A stretch of DNA of 64,000 nucleotides from Pseudofrankia inefficax (lineage in GTDB: Bacteria; Actinomycetota; Actinomycetes; Frankiales; Frankiaceae). Location: positions 4,278,001-4,342,000 of the forward strand of contig NC_014666.1 in the NCBI RefSeq assembly GCF_000166135.1, in the 5' to 3' direction. Position numbers and translations under genes: made by a program. The first letter of the stretch is position 1. Each line of letters opens with the position of its first letter. The notes below the pieces were generated by a model that was given only the letters and a program-made list of their open reading frames with translations, was not told the origin of the DNA and ran no database searches. Of the stretch, positions 16,883 to 23,871 are shown in pieces.

Positions 16883-18180
16883 TGCCCGTGGCGACCGACG
16901 GCCCGCCGAGCGAGTCCGCTCGGCGGGCCGTCGAGGCCGTCTGGCGGATCGAGTCCCCGCGCATCGTCGCCGCGCTCGCCCGCTACACCGGCGACTTCGC
17001 CCTCGCCGAGGACGTCGCCCAGGAGGCCCTGGCGGAGGCCCTGGTCAGCTGGTCGCGCGACGGGGCGCCGACGAACCCGGTGGGCTGGCTGCTCGCGACC
17101 GCGCGGCGGCGCGCGATCGACGGTTTCCGCCGCAGGTCGGCCCTCGACGAGCGGTACGCCACCTTCGCCAGGGAGCTCGGCGAGGGCGAGGCGAACGCCG
17201 GCGCGACGCCGCGGGGCCGCTCGGATGACCTGCCCTGGGACCCCGACCGGATCGATGACGACACGCTCGCCCTGATGTTCATCTCCTGCCACCCGGTGCT
17301 CTCGCCCGAAGCGCGCGCGGCCCTGACGCTGCGCGCGGTCGGCGGCCTGCGCACGGAGGAGATCGCCCGGGCGTTCCTCGTCCCCGTGCCGACCATCCAG
17401 GCGCGGATCACCCGGGCGAAGAAGACGATCGCCGCGGCCGGTGTGCCGTTCGAGCTGCCACCGGCCGAGCAGCGGCGCGAGCGCCTCGGCGGCGTCCTGA
17501 GCGTGCTCTACGTGATCTTCACGGAGGGCTCGACGGCCACGGCCGGCGACCGGCTGCTGCGCCCGGAGCTCGCCCACGAGGCGATCCGGCTGGCCCGGAT
17601 GCTGTCCGCGCTGCTGCCCGCCGAGCCGGAGGTGTTCGGTCTGCTCGCCCTGTGCGAGCTCACCGCGGCGCGTTTCCCGGCGCGCACCGGGCCCGACGGC
17701 GAGCCGGTGCTCCTGGAGGACCAGGACCGCCGGCTGTGGGACCGGTCCGCGATCCGGCGCGGCCGGGCCGCGCTCGCCCGCGCCACGGCGGTCGGGCGCG
17801 GCCTCGGGCCCTACGGGCTGCAGGCCGCGATCGCCGACTGCCACGCGTCGGCGCCGTCCGTCCCGGACACCGACTGGGAACGCGTCGTACTCCTGTACGA
17901 GGCGCTCGGCCGGGTGGCGCCCTCGCCGGTCGTCGAGCTCAACCGGGCCGTCGCCGTCGCCATGGCGCACGGTCCGCGCCAGGCTCTGGAGATGGTCGAC
18001 GAGCTGGTCGCCTCCGACCGGCTGTCCGGCTCCCATCTGCTCCCGAGCGTCCGCGGCGAGCTGCTCACCCGGCTCGGCCGGACCGAGGAGGCCCGTGCGG
18101 AGCTGACCCTCGCCGCCCGGCTGTGCCGCAACACCCACGAACGGTCAGTCCTGCTCCGCAAGGCCGCCGCCCTGCCCTGA
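16882..18180 (+). CDS. ECF42-group RNA polymerase sigma factor with C-terminal TPR-like extension
   Basis: Extracytoplasmic-function sigma factor of 432 residues. Region sigma2 (about 15-85) shows VWRIESPRIVAALARYTGD and DVAQEALAEALVSW; sigma4 (about 135-190) shows RAVGGLRTEEIARAFLVPVPTIQARITRAKKTI. A helical C-terminal half of about 230 residues with VVELNRAVAVAM and TPR-like pairs is the hallmark of ECF42 and may replace a separate anti-sigma factor. The gene is coupled to the DGPF gene by TGATG. Codons 5-18 contain a perfect 17-bp inverted repeat, giving a severe hairpin just after the start codon and an N-terminus (TDGPPSESARRAVE) longer than usual. Confidence 0.93.
   Translation: MPVATDGPPSESARRAVEAVWRIESPRIVAALARYTGDFALAEDVAQEALAEALVSWSRDGAPTNPVGWLLATARRRAIDGFRRRSALDERYATFARELGEGEANAGATPRGRSDDLPWDPDRIDDDTLALMFISCHPVLSPEARAALTLRAVGGLRTEEIARAFLVPVPTIQARITRAKKTIAAAGVPFELPPAEQRRERLGGVLSVLYVIFTEGSTATAGDRLLRPELAHEAIRLARMLSALLPAEPEVFGLLALCELTAARFPARTGPDGEPVLLEDQDRRLWDRSAIRRGRAALARATAVGRGLGPYGLQAAIADCHASAPSVPDTDWERVVLLYEALGRVAPSPVVELNRAVAVAMAHGPRQALEMVDELVASDRLSGSHLLPSVRGELLTRLGRTEEARAELTLAARLCRNTHERSVLLRKAAALP
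16896..16933 (+). repeat. Perfect 17-bp inverted repeat inside sigma factor start region
   Basis: CGACGGCCCGCCGAGCG (16896-16912), loop AGTC, then the exact reverse complement (16917-16933). In mRNA this forms an all-GC-rich stem beginning 11 nt after the ATG of the sigma factor, where it could block initiation unless ribosomes arrive from the overlapping DGPF gene. Confidence 0.8.
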
Positions 18181-18244
18181 CGGAACCGCGCGCCGGGCCT
18201 CGCGGTCCGTGTCCGGGTGTCGCGGCCTCGTCTATCCTGGGCGA

Positions 18245-18619
18245 ATGGTCACCATCCGGCGCCGGGGCTTCGGCGCGCTCTGGGTGGTGGCGTTGCTCGT
18301 GGTCGGCCTGTGGGGCGCGGACACGAGCGGGGCCGGTTCCGGTGTGGGTGTCTCGGGCCGGGCGCTGGCCGTCGTCTCCACGGTCGCGGGCCACCACGCG
18401 GATGTCGTCTTCCCTCGCGTCGACGGCCACTCGGTGGTGTCGGCGAAGCTGGCTCAGGATCACCCGGGCGCCTCGGCCGTCGCGGCCGAGCTCCTCGCGC
18501 TCCTGCTGCCCGGCTACGTCTGGTGGCGGCGCGGCGTCGGCCGGGGTGGCGGGCCGGATCAGCACGCCGGCGTGCTGGGTGCCCGCGGCCCACCCGCCAG
18601 CCTGGCGACGCCCCGGTAG
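18245..18619 (+). CDS. Small membrane or exported protein, unrecognised
   Basis: I do not recognise this 124-residue protein. It starts with basic residues (VTIRRRGF), then a hydrophobic stretch ALWVVALLVVGLW that is a membrane anchor or signal peptide, a Gly/Ser linker, and a second hydrophobic stretch LLALLLPGYVWW at about 82-95, followed by a Gly/Pro-rich cytoplasmic-looking tail. There is no strong RBS. It stands alone between the sigma factor and the antiporter operon. The 3' third looks like generic GC-rich sequence, so the reading frame itself is only moderately certain. Confidence 0.5.
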   Translation: MVTIRRRGFGALWVVALLVVGLWGADTSGAGSGVGVSGRALAVVSTVAGHHADVVFPRVDGHSVVSAKLAQDHPGASAVAAELLALLLPGYVWWRRGVGRGGGPDQHAGVLGARGPPASLATPR

Positions 18620-19023
18620 ACCCCTGCGCCCTGCTCGCCGCCTGCGCGAGCGAAGGCTCGCCGCCGGCCCAGCCCTCCTTGTGAGCGGCCGGTGGCGCGG
18701 GCTCCTGCCCGCTGACCGGCGTCGCGTCGCCCTTCAGATCGACCTGCCGCGCGTCCGGCCCTGCCGGATGCCGCGCGAGCGACGCCACGCGGTGTCCCGA
18801 GACGCTGACGGCGATCTTGCCGCCGTCGGGCGGTGTCTCGTCGCGCGCTGTGCGCCTTTTCACGCTCACCTGCCGGCCGACCGTTCGAGGGTCGGGCCGT
18901 CGTAGCCGCGTCGGCTGACGCGCGTCCTCTCGTCGCGCGAAGCCGAGGCGGTCACCCACGCCTTGCCTGGTGCTGTCCGTCCGTGACGGGCCGCGGCCAG
19001 GGACATCGTCATGGAGGAGAATC
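18620..19023. other. Intergenic region upstream of antiporter operon
   Basis: There is no supportable gene in these 404 bases. A small hairpin GCGAGC-gaag-GCTCGC (18646-18661) lies 27 nt after the preceding stop and may act as a weak terminator. The promoter of the antiporter operon should be near 18940-19005; I see no riboswitch-like fold. Confidence 0.45.
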
Positions 19024-19371
19024 TTGCACTCAGGACTCGAATGGGGCCGTGTGCTGATCGCGGTCCTGCTTCTCGGTTGCCTGTTCGCCGTGCCCGCGAT
19101 CGTCGTCCTGCGCGACCAGCGCAGGGATCTTCGCCGGTTCGGCCCGGGTTCGCTGTCGCGGCCCGTTCGCTACACCCCGGAGGGGAAGTCGTTCCGCGAA
19201 GGGCTGCCGTTGCCTCCGGCTGGCGGCCTCGCTGACCGGACGACCGGCGGCCCTGCCGACCGGGCCGCCGACGACCTGCTGACCAAGCCGCTGCTCGGCG
19301 GCGGCGCTGTGCTCAGACCGACCCCCGGTGCCGAGGTCTCCGCGACGAGCACGGCTGCTGAGCGCCGATGA
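19024..19371 (+). CDS. Small single-span membrane protein at head of antiporter operon (KhtS-like position)
   Basis: Protein of 115 residues with one N-terminal membrane span (VLIAVLLLGCLFAVPAIVVL) followed by a basic segment DQRRDLRRFG and a flexible Pro/Gly-rich tail. The TTG start at 19024 is supported by GGAGGAGA just upstream. Its stop overlaps the next ATG as ATGA, so it is the first cistron of a three-gene operon with a TrkA-C regulatory subunit and a CPA2 antiporter. B. subtilis khtSTU has the same order with a small first gene; I infer an analogous accessory role, not homology. Confidence 0.7.
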   Translation: MHSGLEWGRVLIAVLLLGCLFAVPAIVVLRDQRRDLRRFGPGSLSRPVRYTPEGKSFREGLPLPPAGGLADRTTGGPADRAADDLLTKPLLGGGAVLRPTPGAEVSATSTAAERR

Positions 19372-19865
19372 AGGGCGAACCCGTGGAGATCGAGGAGACC
19401 GCGCTGCCCGGGATCGGGTTGCGGCATGAGTTCACGACGCGGGCTGGGCGTCGGGTGGGGGTGGTGTCGCATCACAAGGGCCGCCGCGAGCTGGTGATCT
19501 ACGACGCGGAGGATCCGGACGCGGTGGCGGACGCGGTGGCGTTGACGGCGGAGGAGGGCGATGTGCTCTCCGAGCTGTTGGGGGCGCCGCACATCGTGGA
19601 GAAGCTGGCGAATCTGAACAAGGTGTTCGCGGGTCTGGTCGGGGAGCGGATTCGGATCTCGGCGGATTCTCCGTACGCGGGTCGGCCGTTGGGTGACACG
19701 CAGGCCCGGACGCGTACCGGTGCGTCGATCGTGGCGGTGGTGCGTGATCAGGAGGTTCTTGCCTCGCCTCGTCCGGATTTCCGGTTCGCGCCGGACGACG
19801 TGGTCGTGGTCGTCGGGACGCCGGAGAACACCGCCGCCGTGGCTGACCTGTTCCGCACCGGCTGA
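19368..19865 (+). CDS. khtT: K+/H+ antiporter regulatory subunit with TrkA-C (RCK_C) domain, KhtT family
   Basis: Cytoplasmic regulatory subunit of 165 residues. The N-terminal half begins VEIEETALPGIGLRHEFTTRAGRRVGVVSHHKGRREL, characteristic of KhtT-type proteins; the C-terminal TrkA-C domain (about 80-162) includes SPYAGRPLGDTQARTRTGASI and FAPDDVVVVVGTPENTAAV. Such subunits bind nucleotides (c-di-AMP in B. subtilis KhtT) and gate the antiporter. It overlaps the small membrane gene upstream (ATGA) and precedes the antiporter by 23 nt. Two GGDEF proteins nearby make c-di-GMP, a different nucleotide, so no direct link is implied. Confidence 0.92.
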   Translation: MKGEPVEIEETALPGIGLRHEFTTRAGRRVGVVSHHKGRRELVIYDAEDPDAVADAVALTAEEGDVLSELLGAPHIVEKLANLNKVFAGLVGERIRISADSPYAGRPLGDTQARTRTGASIVAVVRDQEVLASPRPDFRFAPDDVVVVVGTPENTAAVADLFRTG

Positions 19866-19888
19866 CCTGACACGGAAGGGGCCACCGC

Positions 19889-21190
19889 GTGCATGACATC
19901 GCTTCCGTCTTCATCGAGCTCGGCGGAGTGCTGTTCTGCCTTGGCATCATTGGGCATGTCGCCGCTCGGATCGGGATCTCGCCGATCCCGTTCTACCTGC
20001 TCGCCGGCCTCGCGTTCGGCCACGGCGGCCTGCTCCCGCTCGGCGCCAGCGAGACCTTCATCGAGACCGGCGCCGAGATCGGCGTCGTCCTGCTCCTGCT
20101 CACCCTCGGCCTGGAATACACCGCCGACGAACTGATCCACGGCCTGCGCCGCCAAGCCCCCGCCGGCGTCCTGGACCTCGTCCTGAACGCCGCCCCGGGT
20201 GTGGCGGCCGCGCTGCTGCTCGGCTGGGGCGGCCGCGCGGCCGTCGTCCTGGGCGGCGTCACCGCCATCTCGTCGTCCGGCATCATCGCCAAGGTCCTCG
20301 GCGACCTGGGCCGCCTCGGCAACCGTGAGACGCCGGTGGTGCTCTCGGTCCTCGTGCTGGAGGACCTGGCGATGGCGGTGTACCTGCCGATCCTCACCGC
20401 GCTGCTGGCGCACCAGACGGTCGCCCGCGGCTCGCTGACGCTCGCGGTCGCGCTCGGGGCGCTGGTGGGGGTGCTCTACGTGGCGCTGAAGCACGGAGCC
20501 AAGGTCACCCTGCTGGTGTTCAACCCCAAATCGGATCGCAACGACGAGATCCTGCTGCTGCGGGCACTCGGGCTCGCCCTGCTCGTCGCCGGCGTCGCCC
20601 AGCGCCTCGACGTCTCGGCGGCCGTCGGCGCGTTCCTCGTCGGCATCGCCCTCTCGGGCCCGGTCGCCGAGAGCGCCACCGAGGTGCTGACCCCGCTGCG
20701 GGATCTGTTCGCCGCTGTGTTCTTCGTCTTCTTCGGACTGCAGACCGACCCGGCCGCGATCCCGCCGGCGTTGGCCGTGGCGTCGCTGCTGGCGATCGCC
20801 GGTGTCGCGACGAAGGTCCTCACCGGGTGGTGGGCGGCGCGGCGGGCGGGGATCGCGACCCTCGGCCGGTTCCGGGCCGGGGCCGCGCTGGTCGCCCGCG
20901 GCGAGTTCTCGATCGTCATCGCCGGCCTCGCCGTCGCCGCCGGGGTGAACCCGAAACTGGGGCCGCTCGCCGCCAGCTACGTGCTGCTGATGGCCGTCCT
21001 CGGCCCGCTCGCCGCCCGGTTCGCCGAGCCCGTCACCCGAACCGCGCTGCGCCGTCGGCGCCGCGCACCCCCGGCGGCGGTCTCCGAGGTCTCGGAGGCC
21101 GCCGGTCACAACCACCAGAGGGCCGAAACGGCGATCACGGGGACGCCGGAACCGTCGAGCCCGACCGGAGGCGGCGCTAGGCGCGGGTGA
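19889..21190 (+). CDS. khtU: CPA2-family cation:proton antiporter, KhtU/KefB type
   Basis: Integral membrane antiporter of 433 residues with about 12-13 hydrophobic segments. It shows HDIASVFIELGGVLFCLGIIGHVAARIGISPIPFYLLAG at the start, GGVTAISSSGIIAKVLGDLG in the crossover region, and LEDLAM. It probably exports K+ (or Na+) for protons under control of the upstream TrkA-C subunit. The GTG at 19889 has GGAAGGGG upstream. The last 26 codons are hydrophilic and overlap a dispersed intergenic repeat (21111-21138, see 45565-45639), so the C-terminal tail seems to have been extended through a repeat copy. The 3' end overlaps the convergent dehydrogenase by 14 bp. Confidence 0.92.
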   Translation: MHDIASVFIELGGVLFCLGIIGHVAARIGISPIPFYLLAGLAFGHGGLLPLGASETFIETGAEIGVVLLLLTLGLEYTADELIHGLRRQAPAGVLDLVLNAAPGVAAALLLGWGGRAAVVLGGVTAISSSGIIAKVLGDLGRLGNRETPVVLSVLVLEDLAMAVYLPILTALLAHQTVARGSLTLAVALGALVGVLYVALKHGAKVTLLVFNPKSDRNDEILLLRALGLALLVAGVAQRLDVSAAVGAFLVGIALSGPVAESATEVLTPLRDLFAAVFFVFFGLQTDPAAIPPALAVASLLAIAGVATKVLTGWWAARRAGIATLGRFRAGAALVARGEFSIVIAGLAVAAGVNPKLGPLAASYVLLMAVLGPLAARFAEPVTRTALRRRRRAPPAAVSEVSEAAGHNHQRAETAITGTPEPSSPTGGGARRG

Positions 21191-22205
21191 TGACGGTCTT
21201 GCCGCGCAGCGCGGCCCACGCCTGGGGCGCGGACTCCCAGTCGGCGACCGTCTCGACGGCTGGCAGCAGGTCCAGCCCGGTGGCGAGCAGCTCGAGGACG
21301 CGGGGGATGTCGGCGCGGGCGTTGGCGCGCCCGGTGACGAAACGGATGCCGCTCATATAGAGGTCGAGGATCGGCAGCGGGAAGGTCCCGCCGTAGTAGA
21401 TGCCGGTGTCGGTGCAGAGGCCGAACGGCCAGGTCGCCTTCAGCGTCGCGGCCAGGCTCGCCGGGTTGGCCGAGGTGCTGACGGTGATCGGGTAGGGGTC
21501 CGCCTGCGGGTCGGGCAGCGCGGCGTCCACCGGGCGCGCGCCGAGTCGCTCGGCGGCCCGCAGGCGCTGCGGGTCGGTGTCGACGTAGTCGACGCGCGCG
21601 CCGAGCGCGACGGCGAACGCGGCGGCGTAGACGCCGACGGACAGCCCACCGGTCACCAGGACGCGACGGTCGGCCTCGTCGAGGGCGGCGAGCTCGTCGG
21701 CGTGGGGGCCGATCGTTCGCCACCCGTCGGGGATGTTGTCCGACATCGACGCCACCGCGATCGGGTCCAGGCCTGCCGGCAGCGGGATGAGCATGGCGTC
21801 GGCGTACGGGACCGAGACGAGGTCGGCGAGGAACCCGCCGGCGTCCAGACCGGCGATCGAGCCCAGCCCGTACATCGCCAGGGGTGGGACCGAGCCACAG
21901 CTGCCCGTGACACCGCGCCGGCATTCGCGGCAGTGCCCGCAGCTCAGCTGGAACGGGACGATGACGCGCTCGCCGGGCCGCACCCGGGTGACGGCGTCTC
22001 CTACCGCGACGACCTCGGCGACGCCCTCGTGGCCCTGGGCGTAGCCCGGCGGCAGCAGTGCGCGGGACTGGGCGACCGCGACGTCGAGGTCGCAGCAGGC
22101 GACCGCGAGGGGGCGCACGATCGCCTGGTCCGGGCTGACGAGCTCGGGATCGGCTGCGTCGTGCCAGCTGTAGTGGCCGGGGGCATCCAGGACGAGTTGC
22201 CGCAC
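21177..22205 (-). CDS. Zinc-type alcohol dehydrogenase-like protein (MDR family)
   Basis: Medium-chain dehydrogenase of 342 residues. Catalytic-zinc ligands are suggested by AVACCDLDVAV (Cys) and GHEGVAEVVAVG (His-Glu), and the structural-zinc loop has four cysteines in SCGHCRECRRGVTGSC. The Rossmann part has VLVTGGLSVGVYAAAFA instead of the usual GxGxxG. The GTG at 22205 has GAGGAA five bases upstream. It diverges from the TetR gene at 22375, and two matching palindromes lie between them, so it is probably that regulator's target. The substrate is unknown. Confidence 0.88.
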   Translation of the reverse strand: MRQLVLDAPGHYSWHDAADPELVSPDQAIVRPLAVACCDLDVAVAQSRALLPPGYAQGHEGVAEVVAVGDAVTRVRPGERVIVPFQLSCGHCRECRRGVTGSCGSVPPLAMYGLGSIAGLDAGGFLADLVSVPYADAMLIPLPAGLDPIAVASMSDNIPDGWRTIGPHADELAALDEADRRVLVTGGLSVGVYAAAFAVALGARVDYVDTDPQRLRAAERLGARPVDAALPDPQADPYPITVSTSANPASLAATLKATWPFGLCTDTGIYYGGTFPLPILDLYMSGIRFVTGRANARADIPRVLELLATGLDLLPAVETVADWESAPQAWAALRGKTVITRA

Positions 22206-22298
22206 GACGTTCCTCGATTCGAGAAAGGAGCACACCTGTCGGCTCCGAGTGGACGGGACCACGTCCGCCGCGGCCGTAGCCACGCCTTCCGCCCTGGC

Positions 22299-22350
22299 TA
22301 TAACGACTGTCATAAACCGCGGTCGACGGTACTCTATGACGACCGTTATA
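22299..22350. promoter_or_regulatory. Paired TetR-type palindromic operators
   Basis: Two 16-bp sites fit the same dyad TATNACNNNNGTNATA: TATAACGACTGTCATA (22299-22314) and TATGACGACCGTTATA (22335-22350), centres 36 bp apart. They lie between a divergent dehydrogenase and a TetR gene. The second site overlaps an upstream ATG candidate of the TetR gene. Confidence 0.8.
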
Positions 22351-22374
22351 GCCAGAGAGAGGGCGCCGAGGGCC

Positions 22375-22953
22375 ATGCCGATCCCGCCGTCTCGTCAGCG
22401 GATCGTCGCGGGAGCGGCCGACATGATCCGTCGCCGGGGCCTCAACGCCACCAGCATCCGCGAGGTCGCCAAGCACGCCCAGACCCCGCTGGGCTCCACC
22501 TACCACTACTTCCCCGGAGGGAAGCCGCAACTGGTCACGGAGGCGGTCCGTTTCGCCGGCGAGACCGTCACCACGACGCTGCGCACGATGCTGCGGGCCG
22601 GGCCGGTCGACGGGCTCGGCGCCTTCTTCGACCTCTGGCGCCAGATCCTCACCGGCACCGATTTCCAGGCTGGCTGCCCCGTCCTCGCGGTCTCGATCGA
22701 GGAGCCCGCGGACGACGCGCGTTTCACGGTCCTGGCCGCGGCGGCGGACGTGTTCGGCGCGTGGGAGGACCAGCTAGCCGAATCGCTGCGACTGCACGGC
22801 GCCGACCCCGCGGACGCCGAATCGCTCGCCACGCTCGTCATCGCCGCTATCGAAGGCGCGGTCGCCATGTGCCGCGCCCAACGCAGCACCCGAACACTCG
22901 ACCGCGTCGCCACCCAGGTCGACACACTGATCCGCGCCGCGGTCGACCGCTGA
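22375..22953 (+). CDS. TetR-family transcriptional regulator, LmrA/YxaF type
   Basis: Regulator of 192 residues. The helix-turn-helix reads NATSIREVAKHAQTPLGSTYHYFPGGKPQL, and the YHYFPGGK turn is characteristic of the LmrA/YxaF branch. The C-terminal domain has TGTDFQAGCPVLAVSIEEP, also typical. The ATG at 22375 is preferred: the upstream ATG at 22336 lies within one of the paired operator palindromes and would add a non-homologous leader. It should bind the two palindromes at 22299-22350 and control itself and the divergent alcohol dehydrogenase. Confidence 0.9.
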   Translation: MPIPPSRQRIVAGAADMIRRRGLNATSIREVAKHAQTPLGSTYHYFPGGKPQLVTEAVRFAGETVTTTLRTMLRAGPVDGLGAFFDLWRQILTGTDFQAGCPVLAVSIEEPADDARFTVLAAAADVFGAWEDQLAESLRLHGADPADAESLATLVIAAIEGAVAMCRAQRSTRTLDRVATQVDTLIRAAVDR

Positions 22954-23037
22954 CGCCTGGCAGCTCCCGGATGCCGGCCGAGCCCCTTCCGCGCTGACGC
23001 TCCCGTGTCGCCTTGATCGGTGCGGAGGCTTCGACGG

Positions 23038-23370
23038 TCAGGGCCGGTTCGGGACTGTCATCTCGCCGAGTTGGGACCAGTCGTCGCCGGGGACGGTCAC
23101 GTTCACGATGCGCGGGGTCTCCACGAGATGGTCGGGCAGGGTCCGTCGCGCGGCGAGGAAGTGCGCCGACTGGACGTGGGCGGTGCCGGCCTCGTCGTCC
23201 CGGAACGCCTCGACCAGCACGTATTCGGTCGGATCCTCGAGGCTGCGTGACCAGTCGAACCACAGGCAGCCCGGCTCGCCGCGGGTGGCCTGGGTGAAGT
23301 CCTCGACGATCGCCGGCCACCGGTCCGCGTCCGCGGGCAGCACCCGGAACCTGACGACGATGAAGATCAT
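23038..23370 (-). CDS. Antibiotic biosynthesis monooxygenase (ABM)-domain protein, putative quinol monooxygenase
   Basis: Small ferredoxin-like-fold protein of 110 residues. It shows MIFIVVRFRVLPADADRW, the family phrase TRGEPGCLWFDWSRSLEDP and VLVEAFRDDEAGTAHVQSAHF. ABM proteins usually act as cofactor-free oxygenases on quinols or as dimeric binding proteins. The ATG at 23370 has a near-perfect GGAGGA RBS, which fixes the start against a longer frame. It stands alone; upstream on its strand is a gene-free region. Confidence 0.9.
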   Translation of the reverse strand: MIFIVVRFRVLPADADRWPAIVEDFTQATRGEPGCLWFDWSRSLEDPTEYVLVEAFRDDEAGTAHVQSAHFLAARRTLPDHLVETPRIVNVTVPGDDWSQLGEMTVPNRP

Positions 23371-23871
23371 CTGACTCCTCCGAGGTGTGCGTGGGCCCGC
23401 GAGCGCACCCTGGGCGGCCACGGCGGTCCCGATGGTGACCATCGCGACCATTGTGACCCACCGCGAGCGGTCCTCCGGGCCAGGCCGCGTGCCTCGTGTC
23501 CGCCGGCCGCGGCCGGCGTGGCACGAGCCCGCCAGCCCAGGCCGAGCCCTTCCCTGCGCGCGCCGAGATGCCACCGGCGACGGGACCGGGTGATGTGTCC
23601 CCGCGGTCCCGTCGCGGACAACCGGTGTTCATCTTCGGCAGAACTGCCTGACGGGTGACGGACGGGCGGCGTTCCGCTGGGATTCATCGAATCGATCCGG
23701 ATGCGGATCGGTGTTTGCCAGTAGCGTCGCGGCGTCCATCTCGGTCCGGTCAAAAGAGCGTTATGGCTATGCGTGAGGCGCCGGCGCGCGGAATCGCGCG
23801 GTGACTTCGTCGGCGAACAACTCGGCTCATGCCGCTCTCACCGGAAAAGCCAATCGGAGGACGTGAACAGC
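23371..23871. other. Intergenic region upstream of phospholipase gene
   Basis: There is no credible gene in these 501 bases. It separates a minus-strand ABM gene from the plus-strand phospholipase C gene and should contain both promoters. A short dyad-like stretch ATCCGGATGCGGATCGG lies at 23696-23712, and A+T rises around 23740-23770 (AAAAGAGCGTTATGGCTAT). Neither is conclusive. Confidence 0.45.
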
